Of a DNA stretch of 64,000 nucleotides, positions 35,301 through 50,300 are shown piece after piece. Position 1 is the stretch's first letter. Each line of letters begins with the position of its first letter. The stretch lies in NCBI GenBank assembly GCA_948146395.1, contig OX411543.1:64534534-64598533 (forward strand). Direction: 5' to 3'. The notes beneath the pieces were generated by a model. It did not search any database, was not told where the DNA came from, and worked only from the letters and a program-made list of their open reading frames with translations. The stretch comes from Fragum whitleyi (taxonomy: Eukaryota; Mollusca; Bivalvia; Cardiida; Cardiidae). The position numbers and the translations under genes are program-made.

Positions 35301-38300
35301 TTTGTCCTGCGAACAACATGGTTTCCAAAGTGGATGTTCTTGTGTGACCCAATTATTAGAGTCTCTCAACGACTGGACATTAGCCTTTGATGAAAAAATT
35401 GAAACTGATATAATCTACTTGGACTTTTCAAAGGCGTTTGATTCTGTTGCACATCAGCGTCTCATCTATAAATTATCACACTATGGTATTAATGGTCACA
35501 TCAAGACCTGGATTAAGTCATTTTTGAATAACAGAAGACAGAGGGTAGTGCTAAGAAATGGTAATTCTTCCTGGACGAAAGTTAAAAGTGGTGTACCACA
35601 AGGCTCAATACTGGGACCCATACTTTTCTTATTATTTGTAAATGACCTTCCTTCCTCAGTGGTTTCAACTGCAAAGCTCTTTGCCGATGACACCAAGCTC
35701 TACCGACAAATTTTATCTGAAGACGACTGCCAGGTATTGCAGAACGACCTAAACGCACTTTCAGCTTGGTCTAAATTATGGCTTTTGAACTTTAATGCTT
35801 CTAAGTGTGTGGTTATGAAGATTAGAGCATCCATCAATTTCATATACTCTCTGAGTGGTTCCAACCTGCAAGAAGTTACTGAACAAAAAGATCTCGGTGT
35901 CATCATTTCTAATGACCTTTTGCCTAGAAAGCACATTCTTGATATTACCAAAAAAGCCAACCAAAGAATTGGAATGATCAAACGCTGCTTTACCAATATT
36001 ACCCAAAGAAAGATATCAACACTTTTTACGACAACAATTAGGCCACTACTAGAGTACGCCTCGGTAGTTTGGAAACCTCACTTAAAGAAAGACATAGATT
36101 TACTTCAAAAGGTGCAAGATCGTTGTCTAGCCTTATGTCCTTTTCCACCTGTTTTGGAGTCTTTGGAGGACAGAAGAAACAAAGTCGACCTAGCAGAAGC
36201 TTACAAGATACTCCATCATGAATATAGATGTGATCCTGAAACTTTCTTCTGTTTGCCAAATCGTGAACTAAGAGGTCATTCGTTGAAACTTCATAAGGTT
36301 AGCGCGCGTACTGACGTGAGAAAATTTTTCTTCTCCCAACGCATAATTAATCCGTGGAATTCCTTGGACAATAAAGTAGTTGGTGCACCAAGTGGCAATT
36401 CTTTCAAGAGAAGACTGAGAGTCACGCCAAATGGACAAAGTGACTAAAGACCCAAGTAACCAAGTAACCAAGTAAGTATAACTCAGTAAATAGTGAGTCC
36501 TTCGGAATGCAAAAATTGAAAAATGATTCCATGGTTTTAATGAATTAAGCCAAAATTCATAATTCCAAATATTATTAAACCCACATTTAACCTTGTTACC
36601 CCAAAGGTATAGAAGAATTATATGAAATGAACTATAACAAATTGTATTAATTTTTAGCTCCACTGGCTGAAAGCCACTGGGGCTATTGTCATGGCGTTGT
36701 GTCCGTCGTGCGTCCGTCCGTCCGTGCGTCCGGTCGTAAACTTTTCTTTAAAAATCTTCTCCTCAGAAACTACTGGATGGATTTCAACCAAACTTCACAG
36801 GAATGCTCCTTGGGTGACCCTCTTTCAAAGTTGTTCAAGAAATTTTGATCCAATTAAAAACATGGATTTAAGGGGCGTGGCTAATTTCCAAATATGGTAA
36901 AAAGTGAGTTTTCTCAGATTCTAATCAATGGATACCAATTAAATTTTACATGAATGATCCTTGGGTGACCCTTTATTAGTCTACAAAAAATCATTGTGAT
37001 CGGATGGAAAATATGCATTTTATGGGCAGAGGTCATTTCTCTATATGTTATATAGTGGAAACTTTGAAAATCATTTTCTCAGAATGTAACTGATGGATAT
37101 CTACTAAATTTCATTGGAATGATCCTTGAGTGACCCTTTATCAGTTTACAAAAAATCATTGTGATCGGATGGAAAATATGCATTTTATTGGCGGAGGTCA
37201 TTTCTCTATATGTTATATAGTGGAAACTTTGAAAATCATTTTCTCAGAATGTTACGGATGGATATCGACCAGTATTCACTGGAATGATCCTTGAGTGACC
37301 CTTTATCAGTCTACAAAAAATCATTGTGATGGGATGGAAAATATCCATTTTATGGGCAGAGGTCATTTCTCTATATGTAATATAGTGGAAACTTCAAAAA
37401 TCATTTTCTCAGAATGTAATGGATGGATATCAACTAAATTTCACTGGATTGATCCTTGAGTGACCCTTTATCAGTCTACAAAAAATCATTGGATGGGATG
37501 GAAAATATGCATTTTATGGGTGGAGGTCATTTCTCAACAAGTTAAATAGTGGAAACTGGATTGATCCTTGAGTGACCCTTTATCAGTCTACAAAAAATCA
37601 TTGTGATGGGATGGAAAATATGCATTTTATGGGTGGAGGTCATTTCTCAACAAGTTAAATAGTGGAAACTATGAAAATCATTTTCTCAGAATGTGAATGA
37701 TGGATATCAATCAAAGATTTTTGGTATGATCTTTGGGTGACCTATTATCATGCAGCCAAAAATCATTTTGATTTGATGAAAAATATGTCTTTTAAGAGCG
37801 GAGGTCATTTCTCTATCTGTTATATAGTTCAAACTTTGATAATCATTTTCAGCATCAGTAGAACCCAAAATATCTAAAAATCAAATCAAAACATTTATTT
37901 GCTTTTACAAGGATTTCAAGCCTGTGGAGCGACTCAAGCCATTCATGGCTTTCTAGTTGTAGATTTGTACCAATAAATTTTCGACCCTATGTCCTATTTC
38001 AGCAACATATTTTTTTAGAATATATTGTACAGTGCTCTCAAAAAGGGCCAAAATCAGGAATTTTTGTAATTCTATGTTCGATTTTAAGGTTTTTTTTCTC
38101 ACAAACTAAGGAATTCCAACTCCCCCCCCTCCAAACACCTCTCTTTCCTACACACTTTGTAAATGCCCCTCTCCTTGTTTGAATAAGTTTAATTGTTCCC
38201 AAAGTCCATTATTCTTGGTTGGTCTTTAAATATAAACTTCCAAGGGTTAAAACTTATAGCTTTATCTTTAGGCTGTAGATACAAACTTTGGTTGCTCAAT

Positions 38301-41300
38301 CACCCTTTATTTCTTTATATAAATTTTGCAAACTAATATGAGGAACTGAAGTTTCTATTTGGAATTGCTCTGTAGGTGTTTCTTGCATGATGGACGTAGG
38401 AAATGCTGCTAACCCAAATTTTAGTTACGATGTTTTGATATCCTTTGATATAACAAAGCTTTATTCCCCCCCCCTTTCGTTCCAATGATGATGAACATTA
38501 TACAGGTAGTGTGCAAATAAATGTTGTGGACTCATGCTGAATTATCTGAATAACTAAGACAAAAAATGACTCTGTCCTTTTCAAATCTCTCGTCAGACAT
38601 TTTGATGGAGTCAACTTTTAAATGAGGTAATTGGGATTTTTTGTGTTCTTCGAGGATGCCGTTTATAGACAAGGGTAGTTGCCCGTACGAAAAAATGTAG
38701 CGGATTCCGCTTGGAAAATAGGCGTAAATGAGACGTAAATGAAGCGGAAACGGTCATTTACGCTTGTAACTCAGGCGTAAGTTAAATTTACGTCTCTGCT
38801 ACATCATAAAGTACTGGCGGAATACATCAGAAATTACGGGCGTAAAATGAATTCGAAGCGGAATTTCATTTCTATTGATGTTTACAGGCGTACTTCAACA
38901 CTTTAAATTTTTCTAGAGATGGATTTTACAGACTCAGCATTTTTATGGAGGCGGAAAGACACTTTCAGCAAGCGTAAAATAACTTAAACTTTTGTTAGGG
39001 GCGTACTTTTCTAACTTAAACATTTCATGTGAAAGAAATCAGTACTGTGAGGAAAATTCATGCTGCGATATAACTAAAAAAATGTTGAATGCGGTGTAAA
39101 CTCCATTCAATCAATCTTTCACTTACCATTGAAATGTTTTGTCCAATGTTCAAGTTTTTATGCTGAAAATCAATGACCTTCAAAAAATGACCTTGACCTT
39201 GGCAAAAAACCTTGACTTCACTATCCACCAAAAGGCTTTGTAACAAGCAATTCATAAGTAAAATATCAATGCTTTATCACCTACCATTACAAAGTTAGAA
39301 AATGTAAAGTTTTACAAATTTGACCTTGAAAAATGACCTTGACCTTGACTGATTGCCAAGAACTTTTTCTAACAGAAAGGTCATATCCCAAGCAATCATC
39401 ATACATGTGAAATATGAAGCCCCCCCCCCCCCCCAAAAAAAAAATAAAAAAATAATGAAAAAAATTCTTAATATACTCAGAAAAGAAAAAATCTTATTAT
39501 TCTAAAGAAAATATCTTTAAATATCTGTAAATACAGCCATAGTTTCTGAAAATACTTTTAAAAAAAATATCTACATGCATATTTACTTTACCTAAACGAA
39601 TGCAGTTGATAATATCCAAGTCTAAAAAGTCTCCAGTCTATAGAAATCCCAATCCAAAATGGCTGCCGTTTTCAAATGGAGTTTCCGTTTGGAATCTTTT
39701 TTTGCCTTTTTCCTTTCACTTTGAGAAGAATAGCACATAGAAGGTATGTAAAAAGCTGACATTTGATGATTTGTAATAGAATCTTGTCCTATAGGGCTCA
39801 AAACAAGTTATTTACAAATATAAGACAACTTACAACTCAATAAACAGTGAGTCCTTCGGATTCGAATGCGAAATTAACAAATGATTCCATGGTTTTAATG
39901 AATTAGGCTAAAAATTCATAATTCCAAATATTATCAAACCCATATTAAACCTTGTTACCCAAAGGTATAGAAGAATTATAGGAAATGGATATATCAAATT
40001 GTGTTGATTTATGTAGATTCATACCAATAAATCTTCGACCCTATGTCCTATTTAAGCAACATGTGTTTTTAGAGTATATTGTACAGTGCTCTCAATAAGG
40101 GCCAAAATCAGGAATTTTTGTAATTCCATGTTGGAATTTCAGGAATTTTTTTCAAACTAAGGAATCCCCCCTCCAAACACCTTCTTTCCTTGTTAGAATA
40201 ACTTTAATTGTTCCCAAAGACCATTATTCTTGGTTGGTCAGTCTTTAAATAAAAACTTCCAAGTGTTAAAACTTATAGCTTTTACTTTAAGCTGTAGGTA
40301 CAAAGTTTGGTTGCACAATTACCCTTTATTTCTTTATATAAATTTTGGAAACTAATACGAGAAACTGAAGTTTCTATTTGGAATTGCTCTGTAGATGAAT
40401 CGTTTGATCTTAGGAATATTCCCCTGATTGGAATTTCATTTGTTTCAAAAGTCCTATCAAAGGACCCTCACAATCTGTATTGACAAAGAGAATGTCAGAT
40501 GCTGTAATGATGCGTTCCCAACCTGACAAGATTGCGTAAGCAAAGATGGTAGTTATGGCAACTGTCCTATACCATGTATGTTACACATTTTTGTCAGCTA
40601 TAATGTATGCTCGTGTTGATTATCAAAAACATCCAGGGTCAAAATCAGGGTGTTTTTTTTTTTAAATCTCAAGACGTTTTTTTACGTCAGTCTGATTTTC
40701 CAGATCTAATTTCTAAACTTTTGGATGTTGATGTCTGCTTATTGAGAGCACTGTGCATTCTATTCACAATATAAATTACAATAATTCCTAAAGCAATCAC
40801 CTTATATATGAATGAATTTTCCAATTGTGTATTTACTGTATTGACCACTTACAAGCGATATTTCTAATTTCCAGACAAAGTTAGTCTTCCTGAACCTATT
40901 AGAATTATGCTGGACTGATTAAATGTTAAAATGAGAAGGCAGCCTATCATCTAACAGAACAGCTAGGGGCAGAAGACCTGATTTAAGGACTTTCGGGGAT
41001 CAAAAGGTCAACAAAAATAAACCACTTATCATCAGTACTGAGAGAAGATGGGCGATTGGGTTATGAAAACTTACAAGATTGCATCAAGTATGTATGAAAG
41101 GTATTTACAAATCCATTTCACATAAAATTATTGGGTGCATTTTCTTTTTTTTTTTTTTTTTTTCAAAGTACCATATCATTGATTTTTTTCCCAGTGTATT
41201 GTAACAACCAATTTGCTGAGGCTTCAGTTTGCCCCACAGAATATTTCAGGTATGACATAGATGAAACTGTGTGCAACACACCCAATATTTTCAACACAAT

Positions 41301-44300
41301 AGATTTTGCTCAAAATCCTCAATACATTGATTTGATACTTTTTGCCTTATACAAATCATACAGTGAATTTCGTTGAAGTTTTTTCACATTTTGACGCTTT
41401 AAGTATTTGGAATTAAGTTAAGTAAATATTTGAGAAGAAAGTGTGAAGAAATCAAATGGTTACTCAATTTGGGATTCAGTAAAAGATCGCTGATTTACAA
41501 ATAGATAAACTGCTAAATAACCCTTGCAGGGATAATTCTGGTTCAGAATATATCATGTGCAAGGATATCTCATTTAGCCAAATGAAATGTAAAATTAAAA
41601 TTTTACCTAGTTTGAGGAACTTAAACTTCTCTGGTTTTCAAAAGAAAATCAGTTGTGGGCTAAATCAAGAATCTAAATAAATGTGGAACATAGAAAGTGA
41701 GATTAATAAGTTGTTATCTATAACTTATTAATATCATCTTTTATGTTCATACAAAATAAAAGGTTTAATTTCAAGCTATAGTTTGAGAAAATTCTCATTA
41801 GAGCATGCAAAAAGTTGTATAGTTTTGGGCCAAGTAATGTGATGATTTTTTGTTTTATTTTTCAGAATATGTTAATACCAGGCTGGGTTGATGGTCATTT
41901 TACATTCTGGACAAAAATGGTTGAAATAGATGAGGAATTTACAGAGAGAATTCACTCAACAGGAATGGCTGAATATCAAAAATAATTTCGAAAATAAGGA
42001 AATTTGAAAATTTTTCGAATTAATATTACATAGTGTATAAATTTATCTTTCTTCTTATGTGAAAGTTGTCATTCCTTTTTGCTTGGCTGTTTTAGAACAT
42101 AAAAATTGAAAGTTTTTCATCGTGCTGTCGTTGTATCTCTGTCATAATTTAAAATACAATTGTATAGAGATCTGCTTGAAACTTTCCATATGTGTTCACT
42201 ATATGATCTACTGTGGACAACTGTGTGATATGCCCCTTTTTACTAAGATTTTAAGCTCGGCTGTTTTCAGAGAAAAACCGAGGTATTGCTATAGCCTCCA
42301 TGTCGTCGTCGTTGTCGTCGTGGGAAAACTTTGACATTTTGTTATATCTCTGGTTCTACTGAAGGCATTCACTTAAAACTTGGCACACTTGTTCACCATC
42401 AAAAGAGCAACTTATACGATCAAGGGGGATAACTCTAGATGCATTTTGTGCAAATTATGCCCCTTTTTCGACTTAGATTTTTTCTCACCATCCAGCACTT
42501 GATAGCCGAGCGTAGGCATCTGTAGGCAATGCTCTTGTTTTTATCTGGATCATCTAGCCAAGCATTGGCACCCACAGAACTAGTTATTTCTATTTCAAAA
42601 TGACAATTTATCTCATTCATCAAATACTACGTTGTGGGTACTCATGCGAAATGTTTCATCAATTCATTCCCTTTGACCACACACTAAATAGGGTCAAGAT
42701 TAAAAAAATACAGATCTAGAGTTTGTGTAATTGTGCCATTGTAAAAATTGGGCTTGTGTATAGCAAAGCTCCTGGCACATAACTATGGATTTTCAGTGAT
42801 CAAAACTTGTCCTAGGACCTGTAGATCTTCGGGAGGATTGATAGTAACCACCATTAAAGGCCCCTCAGGCTTATAGTACTTGTCCAAGAATTTCAGCTTG
42901 GCTGTTTAACAACAAAAGATCAAGGTATTGTCAGCACATTGGTGTTGTTTGCATTTGTATTGGCATATGTGTTCGCAACTGACAAACATAAACCTTGGTC
43001 ATATCTGTTGTTAATGAAGATATGAACTTGGAATTTGGCATGTGTTCACTATCACAATAGCTACCAAGACTAACAAGGGGTATAACTATAGCATCTATTT
43101 GTAAGAGTTATGCCCCTTTTTCTTAGATATTTTCATTATCTAGCACCTGCAGCAGATTGCCGGTACTGGCTTGCTGTGCTCTTGATTACCAAATCATGTA
43201 ATTTTATCTGTTCTTTTTCACACATAGAGTTTCATTCCACTGAGGAAAACATTGTGAGAAAAGAAGTTATTGCTTATTATATGCATTTTCTTCTATTCAA
43301 TCACTATTTTCCTTATAATAGAAGAATTATTAATAGAATGATATAAGTCTCCATCAAGGACTTGTTATTATCAGGGAGACACAGAAAGATTTAGGACATT
43401 CAGGTCTTGCATGCTGAAGGCAAAAAAGTGTTGAACCCTAATTTTGGAATGAATACAGTAATTGTTCATTTAGGTAAATTCCAAAGAAGCTAGAATTCAA
43501 AGTGATTGTACTCTGAAATATTAATGCATGTACCTAGTATGTAGGGAAAAAGAGAAATTGCTATGTTCACACAATGTTTTTATTACTCAGGGGCTTGAAA
43601 ACAAGGGACTTGAGTTAAAAGACATTTTTATGCCCCTACATCAGTAAGATAGGGGGCATATTGTTTTACCAAGTCTGTCTGTCTGCTAAAACTTAACCTG
43701 AAAACCAAATATTTTTCTATAACTTCAACACTTTTGGATTGACAATGCTTATATTTTGCATGAACAAAGCAGTTAATCAATGTCACCAATCAAGGTCAAG
43801 GGATTCTTCAAGGTCAAACTTATTAAAAAAAAATAAGCCATTTCAAGGGCAGAAGTGTTTTACAAAAACATCTTGTTGAAACCCTGAATATGAAATTCAG
43901 TTTGTCCTCAAAAGGATAACCTATTTTTTATTCCTTGAAAATATATAATATCAATTAAGTTGAGTTTTGTGTCTCACCGGAACACTAAATGCTAAAGGTG
44001 AGGTTATGGGATCATGCTTTGTCTGTTGTCTCAATAGTGTGCCAAGATTTTGTTTTGTTTACTAATTTGTCCATGTAAAGATTATTTCTTTATTATTGCT
44101 CCCATCTACAAAGTAGAGAGGGGAATATTGGTTTCACCCTGCTTGTCCGACATACTTTCTAAGACCTTTTTTGTTACCGACCTCTAACATAAGAACAAAG
44201 TTTCTTAGAATAATGGACTTTGTTGCCATTAGCCATATGACAATTTTGTTGCCAGGGCTGTGCCATATCTTTTCTGTTAACAAACATTAAAGGTCAAGGT

Positions 44301-47300
44301 CACAATTGAACTTTGTCCAGTAACTTTCTGCAGAAATTGAACAAAGCAATGGTGGGGAATCTATGTCTGTTTTGTGACAGATCTATAGTTAAGAATTGAG
44401 ATATCATTGTAGAATCCGACCAATCATACATTCACTTTTAAATAAAATTCTGTCTTGTTTAAGCTTGGTTTCCCCCTGGTTCCTTACCAGCTCACTAGCG
44501 GAAAATGAGACGTAATCCGCTAGTCAATTCCGCCTGGTTTTTCAACTACAAGCATTTACGTCTGTAGAAATATTCCGCTTAATTAGCATAATTCGCCTCA
44601 AATTACGTCTATTTTACGCTTGGTTTCCGCCTCATTGCTATTACTAGCGGAAAGCTAGACGGAGTCCGCTTAATAATTCCGCCTGGTTTTTCCGCTAGCA
44701 AGTGATTACGCCTGTAAAAAAATTACGCTTAATTAACATAATTCGCCTAAAATTCCGTCTATTTTACGCTTGGTTTCCGCCTCATTGCTATATAAAGTTT
44801 CAACCAGCTTCCTAGCGTAAAATGAGAAGGAATCCGCTTGATAATTACGTCTATTTTACGCCTCTTTTACGGGTGGAATTTTTCGTACAGGTGATTGACC
44901 TTTCGGTATTGTTTTCCGGTAGCGCCATTTTTTCACTTCAAATAAATTACCCGTAGATCTATTCTAGACACTTACAAAGCAATATTTCAAAATTTTATCA
45001 GTCAGAGCTGTATGAATTCTGTTTGATCTTAGGAATATTCCCCTGATTTGAATTTCATTTGTTTCGAAAGGCCTATCAAAGGACCCTAGCGATCTGTATC
45101 TGACAAAGAAAGAGAATGACAGAAGCTGTAATGACGCGTTTTGTTGTCCAATACCATGTATGTTACATATGACTTGTTTTTGTCAGCTATAATGTATGCT
45201 CGCGTTGATTATCGATAGACGTCCGAGGTCAAATAACAGAGCGTTTTTCTTGAATCTCAGATGTTTTTTTACGTAAAAGAGTCTTCTTGTTGTAATTTCT
45301 GAAATTTTGGACATACATTACGTCGATGTCCACTTATTGAGAGCACTGTACATTCTATTCACAATATAAGTTAAAATAATTTTTCAAGCAATCACCTTAA
45401 TATATGAATGAATTTTCCAAGTGTGTATTTACTGTATTGACCACTAACAAGCGTTATTTCTAATTTTCAGGCAAAGTTTGTCCTCCTGAACCTATTAGAA
45501 TTATGCTGGACTGATTAACTGTTCAAAGAGGCCATGAGAAGGCAGCCTATCATCTAACCGAACTGTTTGGGGCAGAATACCTGATTTAAGGACTTTCAGG
45601 GATCAAAAGATCAACAAAATAAGCTACTTATCATCAGTACTGAGAGGAGATGGGTTATGAAAACTAACAAGATTGCATCAAGTATGTATGAAAGGTATTT
45701 ACATATCCATTTCACTTAAAATACTTGGGTGCATTTTTTTTTTTTTCAAATTACCATATCATTGATTTTTTCCCTGAAACAACCAATTTGCTGAGGCTTG
45801 AGTTTGCCCAACAGAATATTTCAGGTAGGACACATAGATGAAACTGTGTGCAACACACCAAATATTTTCAACACACCCAATATTTTCAACACAAAAAAAT
45901 TGCTCAACATCCTCAATACATTGTTTTGATACTTTTTGCCTTATACAAATCATACAGTGAATTTGGTTAAAGTTTTCTCACATTTTGACGCTTTAAGTAT
46001 TTGGAGTTAGGTTTAGTAAATATTTGAGAAGAAAGTGTGTAGAAATCATATGGTTACTCAATTTGGGATTGTCAAAGATCACAGATTTACAAATAGATAA
46101 ACTGCTAAATAACCCTTGCAGCGATTATTCTGGTTCAGAATGTCATGTGCAAAGATATCTCATTTAGCCAAATGAAATGAGAAATTAAAATTTCTGGCAA
46201 GAAATTTTACCAAGAACTTAAGTTTTCTGGTTTTCAAAAGAAAATCAGTTGTGGACTAAATCTAGAATATAAATAAATGTGGAACATAAAAAATGAAATT
46301 AATAAGTTGTTATTTACAACTTATTAATATTATCTTTTATGAACATACAAAATAAAAACTTTAATATCAAGCTATATTTTGAAAAAATTCTCATTAGAGA
46401 ATGCAAAAAGTTGTATAGTTTTTTGGCCAAGTAATGTGATGATTATTTGTTTTATTTTTCAGAATATGTCAATTCCAGTCTGGCTTGATGGTCATTTTAC
46501 ATTCTGGACAAAAATGGCTGAAATAGAATGAGGAATTTACAGAGAGGATTCACTGAACAGAAATGGATGAATATCAAGAATAATTTATTGACTGAAAATA
46601 AAGAATTCTGAAATTTTTTTGAAGTACTATTACATAATGTATAAATTTATCCTTCTTCTTATGTGAAAGTTGTCATTCCTTTTTGCTTGGCTGTTCTAGA
46701 ACATAACTAGAAAGCCATGAATGGCTTGAGTCGCTCCACAGGCTTGAAATTCTTGAAATCAAAGTTTTGACTAGATTTTTTAGATATTTTGGGTTCTATT
46801 TATGTTTAAATGAATTTCAAAGTTTCCACTATTATAACAAATAGAGAATTGACCTCCACCAATAAAAGACATAATTTTCATCCGATCACGATAATTTTTG
46901 GCTGCATGATAATGGATCACCCAAGGATCATACTAATGAAGTTTGATTGATATCCATCGATTACATTCTGAGAAAATGATTTTCAAAGTGTTTTCACTAT
47001 ATAACATAGAAAGAAATGACCTCCGCCCATAAAATACATTTTTTTCCTTTGAGCACAAAAATTTTAAAAAGACTGATAAAGAATCACTCAAGGATCATTC
47101 CTGTGAAATTTGGTTGATATCCATCACTTACATTCTGAGAAAATGATTTTCAAAGTTTCCACTATATAACAAATAGAGAAATGACCTCCGCTCATAAAAT
47201 ACACATTTTTCATTCGATCACAATGATTTTTGGTAGACTGATAAAGGGTCACCCAAGGATCATTCATGTAAAATGTCGTTGATATCTATCAGTTAGTTTT

Positions 47301-50300
47301 TGAGAAAATGATTTTCAAAGTTTCCACTATATAATATATGGAGAAATGACCTCCGCCCATAAAATACATATTTTTCATTTGATCACTTTAATTTTTGGTA
47401 GACTGATAAAGGGTCATCCAAGGATCAATCATGTAAAATTTGGTTGATATCTATCAGTTAGTTTCTGAGAAAATGAATTTCAAAGTTTCCACTATATAAC
47501 ATATAGAGAAATGACCTCCGCCCATAAAATGCATATTTTTCATCTGATCAAAATAATTTTTGGTAGAATGATAAAGGGTCACCCAAGGATCAGCCATGTA
47601 AAATTTTATTGGTATCCATCAATTAGAACCTGAGAAAAGTCACTTTTTACCATATTTGGAAATTAGCCACGCCCATTAAATCCATGTTTTTCATTTTCCA
47701 AGGATCATTCCTGTGAAGTTTGGTTGAAATCCATCCAGTAGTTTCTGAGGAGAAGATTTTTAAAGAAAAAGTTTACGACCGGACGCACGGACGCACGGAC
47801 GGACGGACGCACGACGGACACAACGCCATGACAATAGCCCCAGTGGCTTTCAGCCAGTGGAGCTAAAAATTGAAGTTTTTCATCATGCTATCGTTGTATC
47901 ACTGTCATTATTTAAAATACAATTGTATAGAGATCTGCTTGAAATTTTCCATATGTGTTCACTATATGATCTACTGTGGAAAACTGGGTGATATGCCCCT
48001 TTTTACTGAGTTTTTTTATCTGGATCATCTAGCCAAGCATTGGCGCCAACAGAGCTAGTGATTTCCCTTTCAAAATGAAAATTTATATTATTCGTCAAAT
48101 ACTATGTTGTGGGTACTCATTCGAAATGTTTCATCAATTCATTCCCTTTGAGCACACACAAAATAGGGTAAAGATTTAAAAAAATGCAGATCTAAAGTTT
48201 GAGTAATTGTGCCATTCAAATAAAATTTTGATCTATAGCTCTAAGGTTAATGTAAAATTGGGCTTGTGTATAGCAGAGCTCATGGCATGTAACTATGGAT
48301 TTTCAGTGATCAATACTTAAAACTTGTCCTAGGACCTGTAGATCTTTTGGAGGATTGATAGTAACCACCATGTCAAAGGCTCTTCAGGCCTATAGTACTT
48401 GTCCAAGATTTTCAGCTCGGCTGTTTAACAACAAAACATCAAGGTATTATCATCACATTGGTGTTGTTTGCATTTGTATTGGCGTATGTGTTGGCAGCTG
48501 GCAAACTTAAACCTTGGTCATATCTCTTGTTAATGAAGATATGAACTTGAAATTTGGCATGTGTTCACTATCACGATAGCTACCAAGAATATCAAGTGGT
48601 ATAACTATAGCATCTTTTTTGTAAGAGTTATGCCCCTTTTTTCTTGGATTTTTTCATTATCTAGCACCTGCAGCTGATTGCAGGTACTGGCATGCTGTGC
48701 TTTTGTTTACCAAATCATGTAATTTTAGTTGTTTCATTTCAACACATAGAGTTTCATTCTACTGAGGAAAACATTGTGAGAAAATAAATTATTGCTTGTT
48801 ATATGCATTTTCTTCTATTCACTCACTATTGTCCTTATACTAGAATACTAATTCAAGTGTTCATGAATGAATATAGTCTCCATCAAGGACTTGTTATTAT
48901 CAGGGAGATACTGTAAGATTTAGGACATAAAGGTCCAGCATGCTGAAGGCAAAAAAGTGTTGAACCCTGATTTTGGAATGAATAGAGTAATTGTTCATTT
49001 AGGTAAATTCCAAAGAAGCTAGAATTCAAAGCGATTGTACTCTGAAATATTATTACATGTACCTAGTATGTAGGGAAAAGGAGAAATTGCTATGTTCACA
49101 CAATGTTTTCATTACTCAGGAGCTTGAAAACTAGAGACTTGAGTAAAAAGACATTTTTATGCTCCCACATCAATTAGATAGGGGGCATATTGTTTTACCA
49201 AGTCTGTCTGTCTGCCAAAACTTAACCTTATAACCAAATATTTTCCTATAACTTCAAAACTTTTGGATTGACAATGCTCATATTTTACATGAACAAAGCA
49301 GTTAATTCAAAGTCATCAATCAAGATCAAGTCATTCTTCAAGGTCAAACATATTTAAAAAAAAAATAAAAAGGCCATTTCAAGGGCAGAAGTGTTTTACA
49401 AAAACATTTTGTTGAAACCCTGAATATGAATTTCAGTTTGTCCTCCAAAGGATGACCTATTCTTTATTCCTTGAGAATATATGATATCAATTAAGTTGAG
49501 TTTTGTATCTCACCAGAACACTAAGTGCTAAAGGTGAGGTTACGGGATCATGCTGTGTCTGTTGTCTCAATAGTGTGTCAAGATCTTGTTTTGTTTACTA
49601 ATTTGTACATGTAAAGATTTATTTCTTTATTATCGCCCCCACCTACAAAGTAGAGAGGGGAATATTGGTTTCACCCCGGCCTGTTTGTCTGACATACCTT
49701 CTTAGACCTTTTTTGTTACCCTGCTCTAACATAGGAACAAAGTGTCCTAGAATAATGGACTTTGTACTATTGTTGCCCATGACCAAGGCAGTGCCATATT
49801 GTTTTTGGTTACAAAGATTAAAGGTCAAGGTCACAATTGAACTTTGTCCAGTAACCTTCTGCAGAAATTGAATAAAGCCCTGGTGGGGAATCTTTGTTTT
49901 GTTACTGATCTATAGTTAAGAATTGAGATATTATTGTAGAATCCAACCAATTATACATTCACTTTTAACTAAAATTCTGTCTCATTTATGTTTCCACCTG
50001 GTTCCATACCAGCTCACAAGCGGAAAATGAGACGTAATCCGCTAGTCAATTCCGCCTGGTTTTCCAACTACAAGCATTTACGCCTGTAGAAATATTCCGC
50101 TTAATTAGCATAATTCGCCTCAAATTACGTCTATTTTACGCTTGGTTTCCGCCTCATTGCTATTACTAGCGGAAAGCTAGACGGAGTCCGCTTAATAATT
50201 CCGCCTGGTTTTTCCGCTAGCAAGTGATTACGCCTGTAAAAAAATAACGTTAATTAACATAATTCGCCTAAAATTCCGTCTATTTTACGCTTGGTTTCTG

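Larger units (their letters stand above)
38682..44891. mobile_element. Large TIR element, copy B inside copy A
   Basis: 6.2 kb, bounded by CCCGTACGAAAAAATGTAGC and GGAATTTTTCGTACAGG, same orientation as copy A. Segments 38682-39830, 39832-40015, 40016-40395, 40395-42253 and 42542-44891 align in order with A, at an estimated few percent divergence by eye. B lacks about 405 bp found in A (38396-38681 plus 44892-45018), and A lacks the 42254-42541 insertion. It encodes no recognisable protein. Confidence 0.8.

Noticed and set aside
36657..37957. Helitron with 3' hairpin and CTAG end
   Set aside because: The right tip (AAGCCAT-TC-ATGGCTTTCTAG then T) looks Helitron-like, but its sister at 46706-47863 shows a TA duplication against an intact empty site, and Helitrons make none. 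The 5' tip also lacks TC at the junction.
38682..44891. Tandem duplication rather than nested insertion
   Set aside because: Copy A's right half resumes after copy B at the matching internal position and each copy has its own pair of tips, which a simple tandem duplication would not give.
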